From Pseudomonas marincola (lineage in GTDB: Bacteria; Pseudomonadota; Gammaproteobacteria; Pseudomonadales; Pseudomonadaceae), in contig NZ_FPBC01000003.1 in NCBI RefSeq assembly GCF_900116605.1, forward strand, positions 186,001 through 250,000: a stretch of 64,000 nucleotides of DNA, given 5' to 3'. This document shows positions 8,030 through 16,158 of the stretch, in pieces. The notes below the pieces were generated by a model. The model was not told the origin of the DNA. It saw only the letters and a program-made list of their open reading frames with translations, and made no database searches. Every line of letters begins with the position of its first letter. The first letter of the stretch is position 1. Made by a program: the position numbers and the translations under genes.

Positions 8030-9712
8030 TTAGCGCACGTGAACGTAAGTGCCAGGCGCGGCTTCCAGTGCCGGATGGCGTTGATTGCCGATGGCCACAA
8101 TGGTTTCACGCTGCTCGCCGGAGCGCTCCTGTATCCACTCCAGCCACACCGGCCACCAACTGCCCGGCGTTTGCTTGGCATCGTAATACCAGGCGCGAGG
8201 ATCTGAAGTCATTTTCGGGTTGTCGTAGTAGTTGGATTTGCTGTTGCCGGGTGGGTTGAGAATGCTCTGGATATGGCCGCTGTTGGACAGCACGAAGCGC
8301 CGGTTACCGCCGAGCAGCAAAGCCGAGCGATAAACCGCATCCCACGGGGTGATGTGATCGTTGATTCCGGCCACGCTGAAACTGTCGATATTGACCTTCT
8401 GCAGGTCTATCGGCGTGCCGCAGATCTCCAGCCCAGCGCTGCGCGCGAGCGGGTTATGTTTGAAAAAGTCGATCAGGTCGCCATGCAGCGCAGCGGGCAG
8501 ACGCGTGTTGTCGTTGTTCCAGTAGAGAATGTCGAACGAAGGAGGCTGTTTGCCCAACAGGTAATTGTTGACCCAGTAGTTCCAGATCAGGTCATTGGGG
8601 CGCATCCAGGCAAACACCTTGGCCATGTCGCGACCCTCAAGAACACCCTGCTGGTAGGAGCGGCGCTTGGCCGTTTCGAGGGTTTTCTCATCGGCGAAGA
8701 GCATGGCCGGGCTGTCGATCTGGCTGTCCAGCAAGCTCACCAGATAGGTACTGCTGGCCACTTTTTTCAGCTGGCGCTTGGCTTGCAGATGGCCGAGCAG
8801 GGCGGCAATGGTCAGCCCGCCAGCGCAGGCGCCCATCAGGTTGACGTCTTTACTGCCGGTGATATCGCGGCAGGCATCAATGGCTTCTTCAAGCGCTTCT
8901 ACATAACTCGACAGGCCCCACTCGCGATGTTGTGGCGACGGGTTACGCCAACTGACCACGAATGTCTGCAGGTTATTTTTCAGGGCGTATTGGATCAGGC
9001 TTTTTTCAGGCGAGAGGTCGAAAATATAAAACTTGTTGATCTGCGGTGGCACGATCAGCAGGGGCTTGAGGTACTGCTTCTCGCTCATCGGCCTGTACTG
9101 AATGAGTTCGATCAACTCATTGCGAAACACCACTGAGCCCACTGTTGTGGCCACATTGCGACCGACTTCGAAGGCGTGTTTGCTGACTTGGCTGGGCAGG
9201 CCGTTGTTGTTCATCAGGTCATCGTATAGATGATTGAGGCCTTTGAAGACGCTGCTGCCGCCGCTGTTGAACAGCTCTTTGACGGCCAGTGGATTGAGCA
9301 GCGAGTTGGATGGCGACAGCGCGTCGCTGATGATTGAAAGCACGAACTTGGAGCGCGCCCGGTCATCGGCCGATAAATCGCTTTCCTCGACCCACTTGTT
9401 CAGTTGCGCCTGCCAGGCCAGATACGCCTGCAAACTCCGGCGATAGAATGGATTCAGCTGCCAGGTCGGATCACTGAAGCGGCTGTCCTGCGGGTTGACC
9501 TTGTGCGGCGCATCGCCCATCAAGACACGGCCAAGTTGGCTGCCAAACGCCGCTAAATGCTTGGCACTGTGCATCGGTTGTTTGAGCCCTTGCAGGGCAA
9601 GGGTGCGCAGCGTTGAGGCGAAGTCGCGACCGCGCAGACCCGCGATCGCTGTTTGTGCATTCATGTGCTTGGCGGGGGGTGAAAAGCTCCCGCTATTAGT
9701 CTTGTTTTGCAT
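8030..9712 (-). CDS. phaC2: Class II poly(3-hydroxyalkanoate) synthase PhaC2
   Basis: PhaC2 polymerises medium-chain (R)-3-hydroxyacyl-CoA into PHA on the granule surface. The 560-residue protein has the alpha/beta-hydrolase core with the lipase-like box GACAGG holding the nucleophilic cysteine, the Asp of the triad in the GINDHITPWD segment, and the histidine in SNSGHIQS near the C-terminus. The class II C-terminal ending EAAPGTYVHVR is also present. I start at the ATG at 9712: GGAG lies nine bases upstream, whereas the earlier in-frame ATG at 9727 lacks a ribosome site. It is a paralogue of phaC1 in the same operon. Confidence 0.95.
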   Translation of the reverse strand: MQNKTNSGSFSPPAKHMNAQTAIAGLRGRDFASTLRTLALQGLKQPMHSAKHLAAFGSQLGRVLMGDAPHKVNPQDSRFSDPTWQLNPFYRRSLQAYLAWQAQLNKWVEESDLSADDRARSKFVLSIISDALSPSNSLLNPLAVKELFNSGGSSVFKGLNHLYDDLMNNNGLPSQVSKHAFEVGRNVATTVGSVVFRNELIELIQYRPMSEKQYLKPLLIVPPQINKFYIFDLSPEKSLIQYALKNNLQTFVVSWRNPSPQHREWGLSSYVEALEEAIDACRDITGSKDVNLMGACAGGLTIAALLGHLQAKRQLKKVASSTYLVSLLDSQIDSPAMLFADEKTLETAKRRSYQQGVLEGRDMAKVFAWMRPNDLIWNYWVNNYLLGKQPPSFDILYWNNDNTRLPAALHGDLIDFFKHNPLARSAGLEICGTPIDLQKVNIDSFSVAGINDHITPWDAVYRSALLLGGNRRFVLSNSGHIQSILNPPGNSKSNYYDNPKMTSDPRAWYYDAKQTPGSWWPVWLEWIQERSGEQRETIVAIGNQRHPALEAAPGTYVHVR

Positions 9713-9894
9713 CAGGCAGCACTCCATTACTAGAACATTGAGCCCAAGGTTCAGGATTGGTCAGCAAGGCTTATACCAATGCATGCAAAAGGTGCATGCC
9801 AGAGCGGGGCAGCCTGCTTTGAAGAAGCAGGGCATGGGCGCAAATGACTCAAATATAGACAGCAAGCACTACAATTGTGCGACAGCAAAGCGAC

Positions 9895-9915
9895 CACGCG
9901 CTCAATGAGCGCGTG
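9895..9915 (-). terminator. Hairpin over the phaZ stop codon
   Basis: CACGCGCTC at 9895-9903 and GAGCGCGTG at 9907-9915 form a perfect nine-base-pair stem with a three-base loop. The stem contains the last codons of phaZ and its stop (9902-9904). No U-run follows. It may stabilise the upstream message or pause transcription before phaC2. Confidence 0.4.
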
Positions 9916-10759
9916 TCACTGCCGGTTCAGGGTGCATGATTGCGCGCTGCTTCTCGACCGCCAGAAACTTCATGATGATGGGCGCTACAGCTTCTGCCCG
10001 GGTCACCAGAAACAGGTGGCCGTCGTCGATGACATGCAACTCGGAGTTGGGGATGCGCCACGCCAGCATGCGCATGTTGATGAGGGGAATAATCGGGTCG
10101 TCATCACCCGCCAGCACCAGGGTTGGTTGGCGGATCTTGTGCAGCCAGTGGATGCTGGTCCAGCCTAATCCTGCAAACAGCTGCCAGTAATAACCGACCT
10201 TGCCAGAGGAGCGGACTTTACTGGCGTGCGCCATTGCCAGATCCGGGTCGCGCCGAAATGCACCGCCATAAATGTGCGGTGCAATGCGCACGCCGTAGGA
10301 GGGCTGAACATAGCGCCGTGGGCTGGCCATGCGCATGAGCACCTTGGGCTTGCCCGGTATCATCACAGCGCCTGCCGAAGTGGCAGCCAGCACCAGTTTT
10401 TTGCAGCGCTCGGGGTAATCGTGAGCAAACTGCTGCGCCAGTGCCCCGCCCCAGGAAACCCCAATCGCGTTGACTTGCCCGTAGTCCAGGTAGTCGAGCA
10501 TGCGTGCCGCCAGTTTGGCTAATCCGGGAAAGCGAAAAGGTGTACTGGGCGTAGATGAACCACCCACGCCAGGTACATCGAATGCGATCACTTCAAGTTC
10601 CGGATCGAGCGCGCGAACAAACGGCATGACCAACTCGAGGTTGGCGCCGATGCCGTTGAAGATAAGCAGCGGCGCAATAGCGCTGTCGCCCGGACGCACA
10701 GCGGTGCGGATGGTTTGACCATCGATGTCGATGGTGCGGAAAACGAATGGACGCGACAT
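9902..10759 (-). CDS. phaZ: Intracellular medium-chain-length PHA depolymerase PhaZ
   Basis: PhaZ is the granule-bound serine hydrolase that releases 3-hydroxyalkanoate monomers from stored PHA. The 285-residue alpha/beta-hydrolase shows the nucleophile elbow GVSWGG (Ser102), the acid residue in LVLAGDDDPI and the histidine in VIDDGHLF. No signal peptide is present, consistent with the intracellular enzyme. It sits between phaC1 and phaC2 as in all class II loci, so synthesis and mobilisation are co-regulated. Confidence 0.95.
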   Translation of the reverse strand: MSRPFVFRTIDIDGQTIRTAVRPGDSAIAPLLIFNGIGANLELVMPFVRALDPELEVIAFDVPGVGGSSTPSTPFRFPGLAKLAARMLDYLDYGQVNAIGVSWGGALAQQFAHDYPERCKKLVLAATSAGAVMIPGKPKVLMRMASPRRYVQPSYGVRIAPHIYGGAFRRDPDLAMAHASKVRSSGKVGYYWQLFAGLGWTSIHWLHKIRQPTLVLAGDDDPIIPLINMRMLAWRIPNSELHVIDDGHLFLVTRAEAVAPIIMKFLAVEKQRAIMHPEPAVTRAH

Positions 10760-10852
10760 ACACTAATCCCTATCAGTTAATACGCTGGGCCTGACCAGTA
10801 CCGGTGATTCCCAGCAAGCCGGATTCGCGCGCCGGACAAGCCGGTTTTGCGA

Positions 10853-10871
10853 GCGGCACATCCTGTGCCGC
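10853..10871 (-). terminator. Hairpin between phaC1 and phaZ
   Basis: GCGGCACA at 10853-10860 pairs perfectly with TGTGCCGC at 10864-10871 around a three-base loop, 26 bases after the phaC1 stop. No U-run follows, so partial termination or mRNA processing is more likely than full termination. Confidence 0.4.
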
Positions 10872-10897
10872 GGGCATCATTGCGTAATACGCAAAAT

Positions 10898-12577
10898 TTA
10901 ACGTTCGTGAACGTAAGTCCCCGGTGCAGCTTCAGCGGCGGGGTGTTTCTTATTGCCCAGTGACGTCGGAGCTTTGTTCAATTTGCCTGAGCGCTCGGCA
11001 AGCCAGGCCTGCCAGTGTAGCCACCACGAGTCGGTGTGTTTGGTTGCGCCGTCCTGCCAGTCTTTCGGATCTTTAGGCATTTCGGAGTTGGTCATGTAGC
11101 GCGACTTGGGGTTGCCAGGCGGATTCAAAATACTTTGAATGTGGCCGCTGTTGGACAACACGAATTCACACTTGCCGCCGAATAACAGGGCCGATTTGTA
11201 ACATGAAGTCCAAGGCGTAATGTGGTCTGTGGTGCCTGCCACGCAAAAGAAATCACAAGTGACTTGCTTGAGGTCGATTGGCGTTCCGCAGACTTCGAGC
11301 GCATTGGCCCGCGTGAGCGGGTTGGTCTGGAACATGTCGATGAACTCACCGTGCAATGCAGCAGGCAGGCGGGTGGTGTCATTGTTCCAGTAAAGAATAT
11401 CGAAAACCGGTGGCTCGTTGCCCAGCAGGTAATTGTTGACCCAGTAATTCCAGATCAGGTCATTAGGCCGCATCCAGGCAAATACCTTGGCCAGATCGCT
11501 GCCTTCCAGCACACCAGCCTGATACGAGCGGCGCTTGGCGGCTTCCAGGGTGAACTCATCGGCAAACAGTGCCACCTGCGTATCAAGATGAGTGTCGAGC
11601 ACGCTGACCAGCAAGGTCAGGGCATGAACCTTGGGGTCATTCAGGGCTGCGTAATGGCCTAGCAAGGATGCGGTCGTCAGGCCGCCAGAGCAGGCACCGA
11701 GCATGTTGATGTCTTTGCTGCCGGTAATCGAGGTGATGACGTCGATGGCTTCTTTGAGAGCTTCGATATAGGTTGAAAGCCCCCATTCGCGCTGAGCCTT
11801 GGTCGGGTTGCGCCAGCTCACGACAAAGGTTTGAACGTGGTTGCGCAACAGGAAGCGCGACAGGCTTTTCTCGGGCGTCAGGTCGAATACGTAGTATTTG
11901 TTGATTTGCGGTGGCACCACCAGCAAAGGGCGTTCGTGTACTTGTTCGGTCACCGGGTTGTACTGAATCAGTTCAAGCTGATCGTTACGGAACACCACAG
12001 CGCCAGGCGTGGTTGCCAGGTTTTGGCCGACCTCGAATGCATCCTTATTGACCTGGCTTGGCAGACCGCCGTTATTCACCAGATCTTTGGCGAGATGGGA
12101 AAGGCCGTCGAGCAGGCTCTTGCCGCCGGTTTCAAAAAAGCGTTTTACCGCTGCGGGGTTGGCCATGGTGTTGCTCGGCGCCATGGCTTCGGTCATCAGG
12201 TTGATAACAAAGTGGCCGCGGCTGACGTCTTGCGGGGCCAGTGCGCTTTCTTCGATCCAGTCATGCAGCTCTTTGCGCCACGCCAGATAAGTTTGCAGAT
12301 AGCGACGGTAAAGCGGGTTTTGGCTCCAGGCCGGATCAGCAAAACGGCGATCGCCATCTTCAGGCGTCAGCTCGGAGCGCCCGAGCATTACGTTCTTTAA
12401 TTCAATGCCGAAATGGGCAACATGCTTGGCGCTGTGAAAGGGTTGCCGAAGTGCTTGTGAAAGCACCATGCGAGCGGATGTCAGCAGGTCTTTGCCGCGA
12501 ATTCCAACTACCGGGTTGAGGCCCAGTGTGTTGTCTGAAGCTTGGCGCTTCAAGTCGTCGTTATTTTTATCTGTCAT
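10898..12577 (-). CDS. phaC1: Class II poly(3-hydroxyalkanoate) synthase PhaC1
   Basis: PhaC1 is the main medium-chain-length PHA synthase, acting at the granule surface on (R)-3-hydroxyacyl-CoA. The 559-residue protein has the class II N-terminal domain and the box GACSGG with the nucleophilic cysteine near residue 297. It also has the aspartate in GTTDHITPW, the histidine in SNSGHIQSILNPPG and the ending EAAPGTYVHER. The ATG has GGAG eight bases upstream. It heads phaC1-phaZ-phaC2-phaD; the 341 bases in front of it hold the promoter. Confidence 0.96.
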   Translation of the reverse strand: MTDKNNDDLKRQASDNTLGLNPVVGIRGKDLLTSARMVLSQALRQPFHSAKHVAHFGIELKNVMLGRSELTPEDGDRRFADPAWSQNPLYRRYLQTYLAWRKELHDWIEESALAPQDVSRGHFVINLMTEAMAPSNTMANPAAVKRFFETGGKSLLDGLSHLAKDLVNNGGLPSQVNKDAFEVGQNLATTPGAVVFRNDQLELIQYNPVTEQVHERPLLVVPPQINKYYVFDLTPEKSLSRFLLRNHVQTFVVSWRNPTKAQREWGLSTYIEALKEAIDVITSITGSKDINMLGACSGGLTTASLLGHYAALNDPKVHALTLLVSVLDTHLDTQVALFADEFTLEAAKRRSYQAGVLEGSDLAKVFAWMRPNDLIWNYWVNNYLLGNEPPVFDILYWNNDTTRLPAALHGEFIDMFQTNPLTRANALEVCGTPIDLKQVTCDFFCVAGTTDHITPWTSCYKSALLFGGKCEFVLSNSGHIQSILNPPGNPKSRYMTNSEMPKDPKDWQDGATKHTDSWWLHWQAWLAERSGKLNKAPTSLGNKKHPAAEAAPGTYVHER

Positions 12578-12918
12578 CGTTGACGCTCCACTGTCCTGGG
12601 TTTAAACCCACTTAATACCAGGTGGATCACTGCAGTGCCGGGCAGCTGCCGAACCTTTACCGCTGGGTAACCTGGGATAGATAAACAAAATTGTCTGTAC
12701 AGCGCACATTTGTATGCAGGGAACTTACCAACCTCATTGGTTACCCGAGTTTTTCTAATAGCGCAAGCCAAGACAGCGCTTTTATAGCGCTGAAGTATGC
12801 GTGCAAGAATTAGAAAATGCGCTCTAACTGTGCGTGGCCGTCATGGTAATCACAATGTGCGCAATTGTGGGCCAGCATCATGAGCTAAGTCGCCGCAGAG
12901 GCCGACCGAGAGTACGGT
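12578..12918 (-). promoter_or_regulatory. phaC1 upstream region with a 14-base palindrome
   Basis: This 341-base gap between the DUF971 gene and phaC1 has no convincing gene. It must hold the phaC1 promoter. A perfect palindrome TGGGTTTAAACCCA lies at 12597-12610, just upstream of the phaC1 ribosome site. AGCGCT occurs twice, at 12775-12780 and 12786-12791, separated by five A/T bases. Either could bind a regulator. I could not identify a -35/-10 pair or a sigma-54 site with correct spacing. Confidence 0.5.
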
Positions 12919-13290
12919 TCAGGACATCAGACGTACGATTGACTCACTGGGGTCGCGGGATTTACCGGCTGCGCGCAATTCGGCGAGGTAGTCGTCCCAA
13001 AGTTCGGTTTGGCGGGTTGCGAGTTGGTAGAGGTAATCCCAGCTGAACAGGCCGCTGTCGTGCCCATCATCGAAGCACAGTTTTAGGGCATAGTTGCCGG
13101 CAGGCTCGATGCGGCTTATGCCGACGTTCAGCTTGCCCGTTTGCAGGACTGGATTGCCGTGGCCTTGCACCTCGGCAGAAGGGGAATGCACGCGCAGAAA
13201 CTCGGCGCTTAAGGTGTAGCTCTGGTCGCCATATTTGAGCGTCAACGTTCTGGATGCTTTGTGCAGTTCGATGGCGCTGGGGATTCGCAT
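12919..13290 (-). CDS. DUF971 / gamma-butyrobetaine hydroxylase-like N-domain protein
   Basis: This 123-residue protein belongs to the DUF971 family, the small domain also found at the N-terminus of gamma-butyrobetaine hydroxylases and linked elsewhere to iron-sulfur cofactor handling; its role here is unknown. The typical pattern is visible: an N-terminal strand-rich part (ELHKASRTLTLKYGD), an ARG-less GYxL-like core, and the conserved CFDDGHDSGLFSWDYL segment near residues 73-88. A GTG at 13314 would lengthen it by eight residues, but GAGAG sits seven bases before the ATG at 13290. It lies just downstream of hslVU, the usual Pseudomonas location. Confidence 0.88.
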   Translation of the reverse strand: MRIPSAIELHKASRTLTLKYGDQSYTLSAEFLRVHSPSAEVQGHGNPVLQTGKLNVGISRIEPAGNYALKLCFDDGHDSGLFSWDYLYQLATRQTELWDDYLAELRAAGKSRDPSESIVRLMS

Positions 13291-13321
13291 GGCGTGGCTC
13301 TCAACAGTATTCACAGGGCAA

Positions 13322-13349
13322 CCGGGAGCTGCGAAAGTGCAGTTCCCGG
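13322..13349 (-). terminator. Hairpin between hslU and the DUF971 gene
   Basis: CCGGGAGCTGC at 13322-13332 pairs with GCAGTTCCCGG at 13339-13349 (eleven pairs, one G-U) around a six-base loop, 20 bases after the hslU stop. There is no U-run, so it may trim or attenuate the hslVU message. Confidence 0.45.
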
Positions 13350-13368
13350 CCTGTGTATGCAGCTTAGA

Positions 13369-14706
13369 TTAAAGAATATAACGCGACAGGTCTTCGTCTT
13401 CGGACAACTCACCGAGATGCTCGTTGACGTAGTCGGCACCGATCTGGATCGGCTGCTCGCTGTGTTGTGCGGCCAGATCACCGGCGCTGAACGAGACTTC
13501 TTCCAAAAGGCGCTCAAGCAAGGTGTGCAGACGACGCGCACCAATGTTCTCGGTCTTCTCGTTAACCTGCCAGGCGATCTCGGCAAGGCGCTTGATACCG
13601 TCCTCGGCAAACTGAATTTTCAGCCCTTCGGTTTGCAGCAGCGCGCTGTATTGCTCGGTCAGGGATGCGTGCGGCTCGGTGAGAATACGTTCGAAGTCCT
13701 GCGGCGACAGGGCTTTGAGTTCCACCCGGATTGGCAGGCGACCTTGCAGTTCAGGCACCAGATCACTTGGCTTGCTCAGGTGGAACGCACCGGAGGCGAT
13801 GAACAGGATGTGGTCAGTCTTGACCATGCCCAGTTTGGTATTCACCGTGCAGCCTTCGATCAGCGGCAGCAGGTCGCGCTGTACACCTTCACGCGATACA
13901 TCGGCGCCGCCGGTGTTGCCACGCTTGGCGACCTTGTCGATTTCATCGATAAAGACGATACCGTTCTGCTCGACAGCTTCCAGCGCACGCGCTTTGAGCT
14001 CTTCCTCATTAACCAGGCGCGCGGCTTCTTCGTCGCGAACCAGTTTCAGTGCTTCGCCAACCTTGAGTTTGCGGCTCTTGGTCTTGCCTTTGCCCATGTT
14101 GGAGAACAGGTTCTGCAACTGGCTGGTCATCTCTTCCATGCCGGGCGGCGTCATGATTTCGATGCCGGCCGGGCTCTCGGAGACTTCAATTTCGATCTCT
14201 TTGTCGTCCAGTTGGCCTTCGCGCAAACGCTTGCGGAACAGCTGACGGGTGTTCGAGTCGTTGCTCTGCGCCTGCTCTTCGCTGAAGCTGCGTGCAGGTG
14301 GCAGCAAGGCATCGAGAATGCGCTCTTCGGCGGCATCTTCGGCGCGATGACGAACCTTGATGATCTCCTGCTCGCGAAGCATTTTTACCGAGGCATCGGC
14401 GAGGTCGCGGATGATCGATTCGACATCGCGGCCGACATAGCCGACCTCGGTGAACTTAGTCGCCTCGACCTTGATGAACGGCGCGTTAGCCAGTTTGGCC
14501 AGACGTCGGGCGATTTCGGTCTTGCCGACACCGGTTGGGCCGATCATCAGAATATTTTTCGGTGTGACCTCTGCACGCAAATCCAGCGGCAGCTGCATGC
14601 GCCGCCAGCGATTGCGCAGGGCAATGGCCACTGCACGCTTGGCGTCATCCTGGCCAATGATGTGGCGGTTGAGTTCGTGAACGATTTCGCGGGGTGTCAT
14701 CGACAT
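13369..14706 (-). CDS. hslU: ATP-dependent protease ATPase subunit HslU
   Basis: HslU is the AAA+ unfoldase that feeds substrates into the HslV peptidase in the cytosol. The 445-residue protein has the Walker A motif GPTGVGKTE at about residues 55-63, the pore-loop segment GYVGRDVES, a charged intermediate (I) domain at about residues 110-245, Walker B FIDEIDK, the sensor region [17 protein letters not shown] and the conserved C-terminal DLSRYIL that docks on HslV. GGAG lies eight bases before the ATG. It is 26 bases downstream of hslV in a heat-shock operon. Confidence 0.97.
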   Translation of the reverse strand: MSMTPREIVHELNRHIIGQDDAKRAVAIALRNRWRRMQLPLDLRAEVTPKNILMIGPTGVGKTEIARRLAKLANAPFIKVEATKFTEVGYVGRDVESIIRDLADASVKMLREQEIIKVRHRAEDAAEERILDALLPPARSFSEEQAQSNDSNTRQLFRKRLREGQLDDKEIEIEVSESPAGIEIMTPPGMEEMTSQLQNLFSNMGKGKTKSRKLKVGEALKLVRDEEAARLVNEEELKARALEAVEQNGIVFIDEIDKVAKRGNTGGADVSREGVQRDLLPLIEGCTVNTKLGMVKTDHILFIASGAFHLSKPSDLVPELQGRLPIRVELKALSPQDFERILTEPHASLTEQYSALLQTEGLKIQFAEDGIKRLAEIAWQVNEKTENIGARRLHTLLERLLEEVSFSAGDLAAQHSEQPIQIGADYVNEHLGELSEDEDLSRYIL

Positions 14707-14732
14707 AACTGGGGCTCCGGGCTGGACGAGGT

Positions 14733-15266
14733 TTACACCTCCGAGTCCAGCTCCTCGATTGTCAGGTTTTGGTTGGTGAACACACAGATTGAACCGGCAA
14801 TGTTTAAGGCGCTCTCCGCGATCTCGCGGGCGGACATTTGCTCGGTATGTTGCAGCATGGCCAAGGCTGCGGCTTGGGCGAAACCACCGCCGGAGCCCAT
14901 TGCAATCAGGCCGTGTTCAGGGTCTACAACATCACCGTTGCCGGTGATGATCAGCGATGCATCCTTGTTGGCCACAGCCAGCATGGCCTCGAGACGGCTT
15001 AGCGAGCGATCGGTTCGCCAGTCTTTTGCCAGCTCAACAGCGGCGCGAACCAGGTGGCCCTGATGCTTTTCAAGTTTCCCTTCAAAGCGCTCAAACAGGG
15101 TAAAGGCATCCGCCGTGGCGCCTGCAAAGCCTGCGAGTACTTGGCCGTGATAAAGACGGCGGACTTTCTTTGCGTTGCCTTTCATAACGGTATTGCCAAG
15201 AGATACCTGGCCGTCGCCGCCCATGACGACTTTGCCGTTGCGGCGAACTGAAACGATGGTGGTCAA
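14733..15266 (-). CDS. hslV: ATP-dependent protease proteolytic subunit HslV (TTG start)
   Basis: HslV is a proteasome-beta-like threonine peptidase that forms the double-hexamer core of HslUV. Removal of Met exposes the catalytic threonine of [17 protein letters not shown], the [12 protein letters not shown] block and the NLTIEELDS end are all in place. I place the start at the TTG at 15266 because it puts TTIVSV directly after the initiator, gives 177 residues (family about 176) and has GGAG eight bases upstream. The frame stays open to 15338, but that extension runs through the sigma-32 promoter. It is followed by hslU. Confidence 0.95.
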   Translation of the reverse strand: MTTIVSVRRNGKVVMGGDGQVSLGNTVMKGNAKKVRRLYHGQVLAGFAGATADAFTLFERFEGKLEKHQGHLVRAAVELAKDWRTDRSLSRLEAMLAVANKDASLIITGNGDVVDPEHGLIAMGSGGGFAQAAALAMLQHTEQMSAREIAESALNIAGSICVFTNQNLTIEELDSEV

Positions 15267-15310
15267 GGGAGAGTCTCCACGCAGCGGGGCGAAAATGCCC
15301 AATAGGAACC

Positions 15311-15338
15311 AAATGGGGGGCCATAAGGCAATTTTCAA
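15311..15338 (-). promoter_or_regulatory. Sigma-32 heat-shock promoter of hslVU
   Basis: Read on minus, TTGAAA (complement of 15333-15338) is followed after 14 bases by CCCCATTT (complement of 15311-15318). This equals the RpoH consensus CTTGAAA-N11-16-CCCCATNT except for the first base. It lies 45-72 bases upstream of the hslV TTG start, leaving a leader of roughly 37 bases. Confidence 0.85.
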
Positions 15339-15438
15339 CGGCTGAGCAAGGATTCTTCACCAAAGCTGTTGTTAAGTGCCTTGGTGACTGGGTTGCGCGG
15401 GGGGATTTTGCGGGGATTTTTTGGGTAGAAACAGAGGG

Positions 15439-15472
15439 TTTAATGGCCAACACCTGAGTGATGGCCATTAAA
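15439..15472 (-). terminator. Hairpin after the SPOR-domain gene
   Basis: TTTAATGGCCA at 15439-15449 pairs perfectly with TGGCCATTAAA at 15462-15472 around a twelve-base loop, nine bases after the SPOR gene stop. The A/T ends of the stem give a short U-run at the 3' side on minus, so it is a plausible terminator between argS-SPOR and hslVU. Confidence 0.6.
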
Positions 15473-15480
15473 TTGAACGC

Positions 15481-16158
15481 TTAGTTGCCTTGGCGTTGTT
15501 GCAGCAGCAAGTTGTTGAAGCCATTTTTGGACAGCGTGGCTTGTGACTTGTTGAGGTCTTCGCGAGTGGCGAACGGGCCAACCAGTACGCGATACCAAGT
15601 CTCGTCACGGACTTTGCCGGATTCAACATTCACATTCTGACCAAGCATGATGATTTGCGCGCGCACGCTGTCGGCATCGTCCTTGCGGCGGAACGAGCCC
15701 GCTTGCAGGAAATACTTGGTGGTCACCGGAGCTTTGGCGATAACGGGTGGAGGCGGCGGCACTTCACCTGCCAACGCGGCTTCAGCGCGTGCGGCGTCGA
15801 TCTTGGCGGCTTCCTCCGGGGTTACCGGCTTTTGCTCAGGCGTTGGCGGCGTCTTTTCCACAGCCTCAGGCGGCACGATGACTTCAGAGCCTGGCAACAG
15901 GGTGTAGAAGTCATACTTCGGCTTTTCCGGGCCTGGATCAGGCTTGGTTTCCTTGGCTTTATTCTGGCTGTGTTGAGCCTTTTGCTCGGCGGCGCGCTTT
16001 ATCGCATCGTCACCGGGCTTGAGATTCATCAGCAGCATCACGAAAACCCCGATGGCCAAACCGCACGCCAGCCAGATCCAGCCCGGCATTGGTTTTTTCG
16101 CAGGCGCCCGGTTGCGGCTCGCGCCACGCTTGGGTGCTGGTTTTTTACGTGCAGCCAC
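15481..16158 (-). CDS. SPOR-domain cell-division-like membrane protein (FtsN-like)
   Basis: This 225-residue bitopic inner-membrane protein probably binds denuded septal peptidoglycan glycans through its SPOR domain. It has a short basic cytosolic N-terminus (KKPAPKRGASRNRAPAKK), one membrane helix at about residues 27-45 (WIWLACGLAIGVFVMLLMN), a Pro/Glu-rich periplasmic linker and a C-terminal SPOR domain (about residues 145-222, YFLQAGSFRRKDDA to NLLLQQ). The layout matches FtsN, although the sequence alone does not prove orthology. The GTG start directly follows the argS stop with no gap, so it is coupled to argS. Confidence 0.85.
   Translation of the reverse strand: MAARKKPAPKRGASRNRAPAKKPMPGWIWLACGLAIGVFVMLLMNLKPGDDAIKRAAEQKAQHSQNKAKETKPDPGPEKPKYDFYTLLPGSEVIVPPEAVEKTPPTPEQKPVTPEEAAKIDAARAEAALAGEVPPPPPVIAKAPVTTKYFLQAGSFRRKDDADSVRAQIIMLGQNVNVESGKVRDETWYRVLVGPFATREDLNKSQATLSKNGFNNLLLQQRQGN

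Noticed and set aside
9770..9815. Possible sigma-54 promoter before phaC2 (TGGCATG then TTTTGCA)
   Set aside because: The GG and GC elements are 12 bases apart instead of the required 10.
12574..12771. 65-codon open frame on minus upstream of phaC1
   Set aside because: It overlaps the phaC1 start region, covers the promoter and palindrome, and lacks a ribosome site.
13261..15063. Open frame of 600 codons on plus opposite hslU and hslV
   Set aside because: Antisense shadow of conserved genes; composition is low-complexity and no domain is visible.
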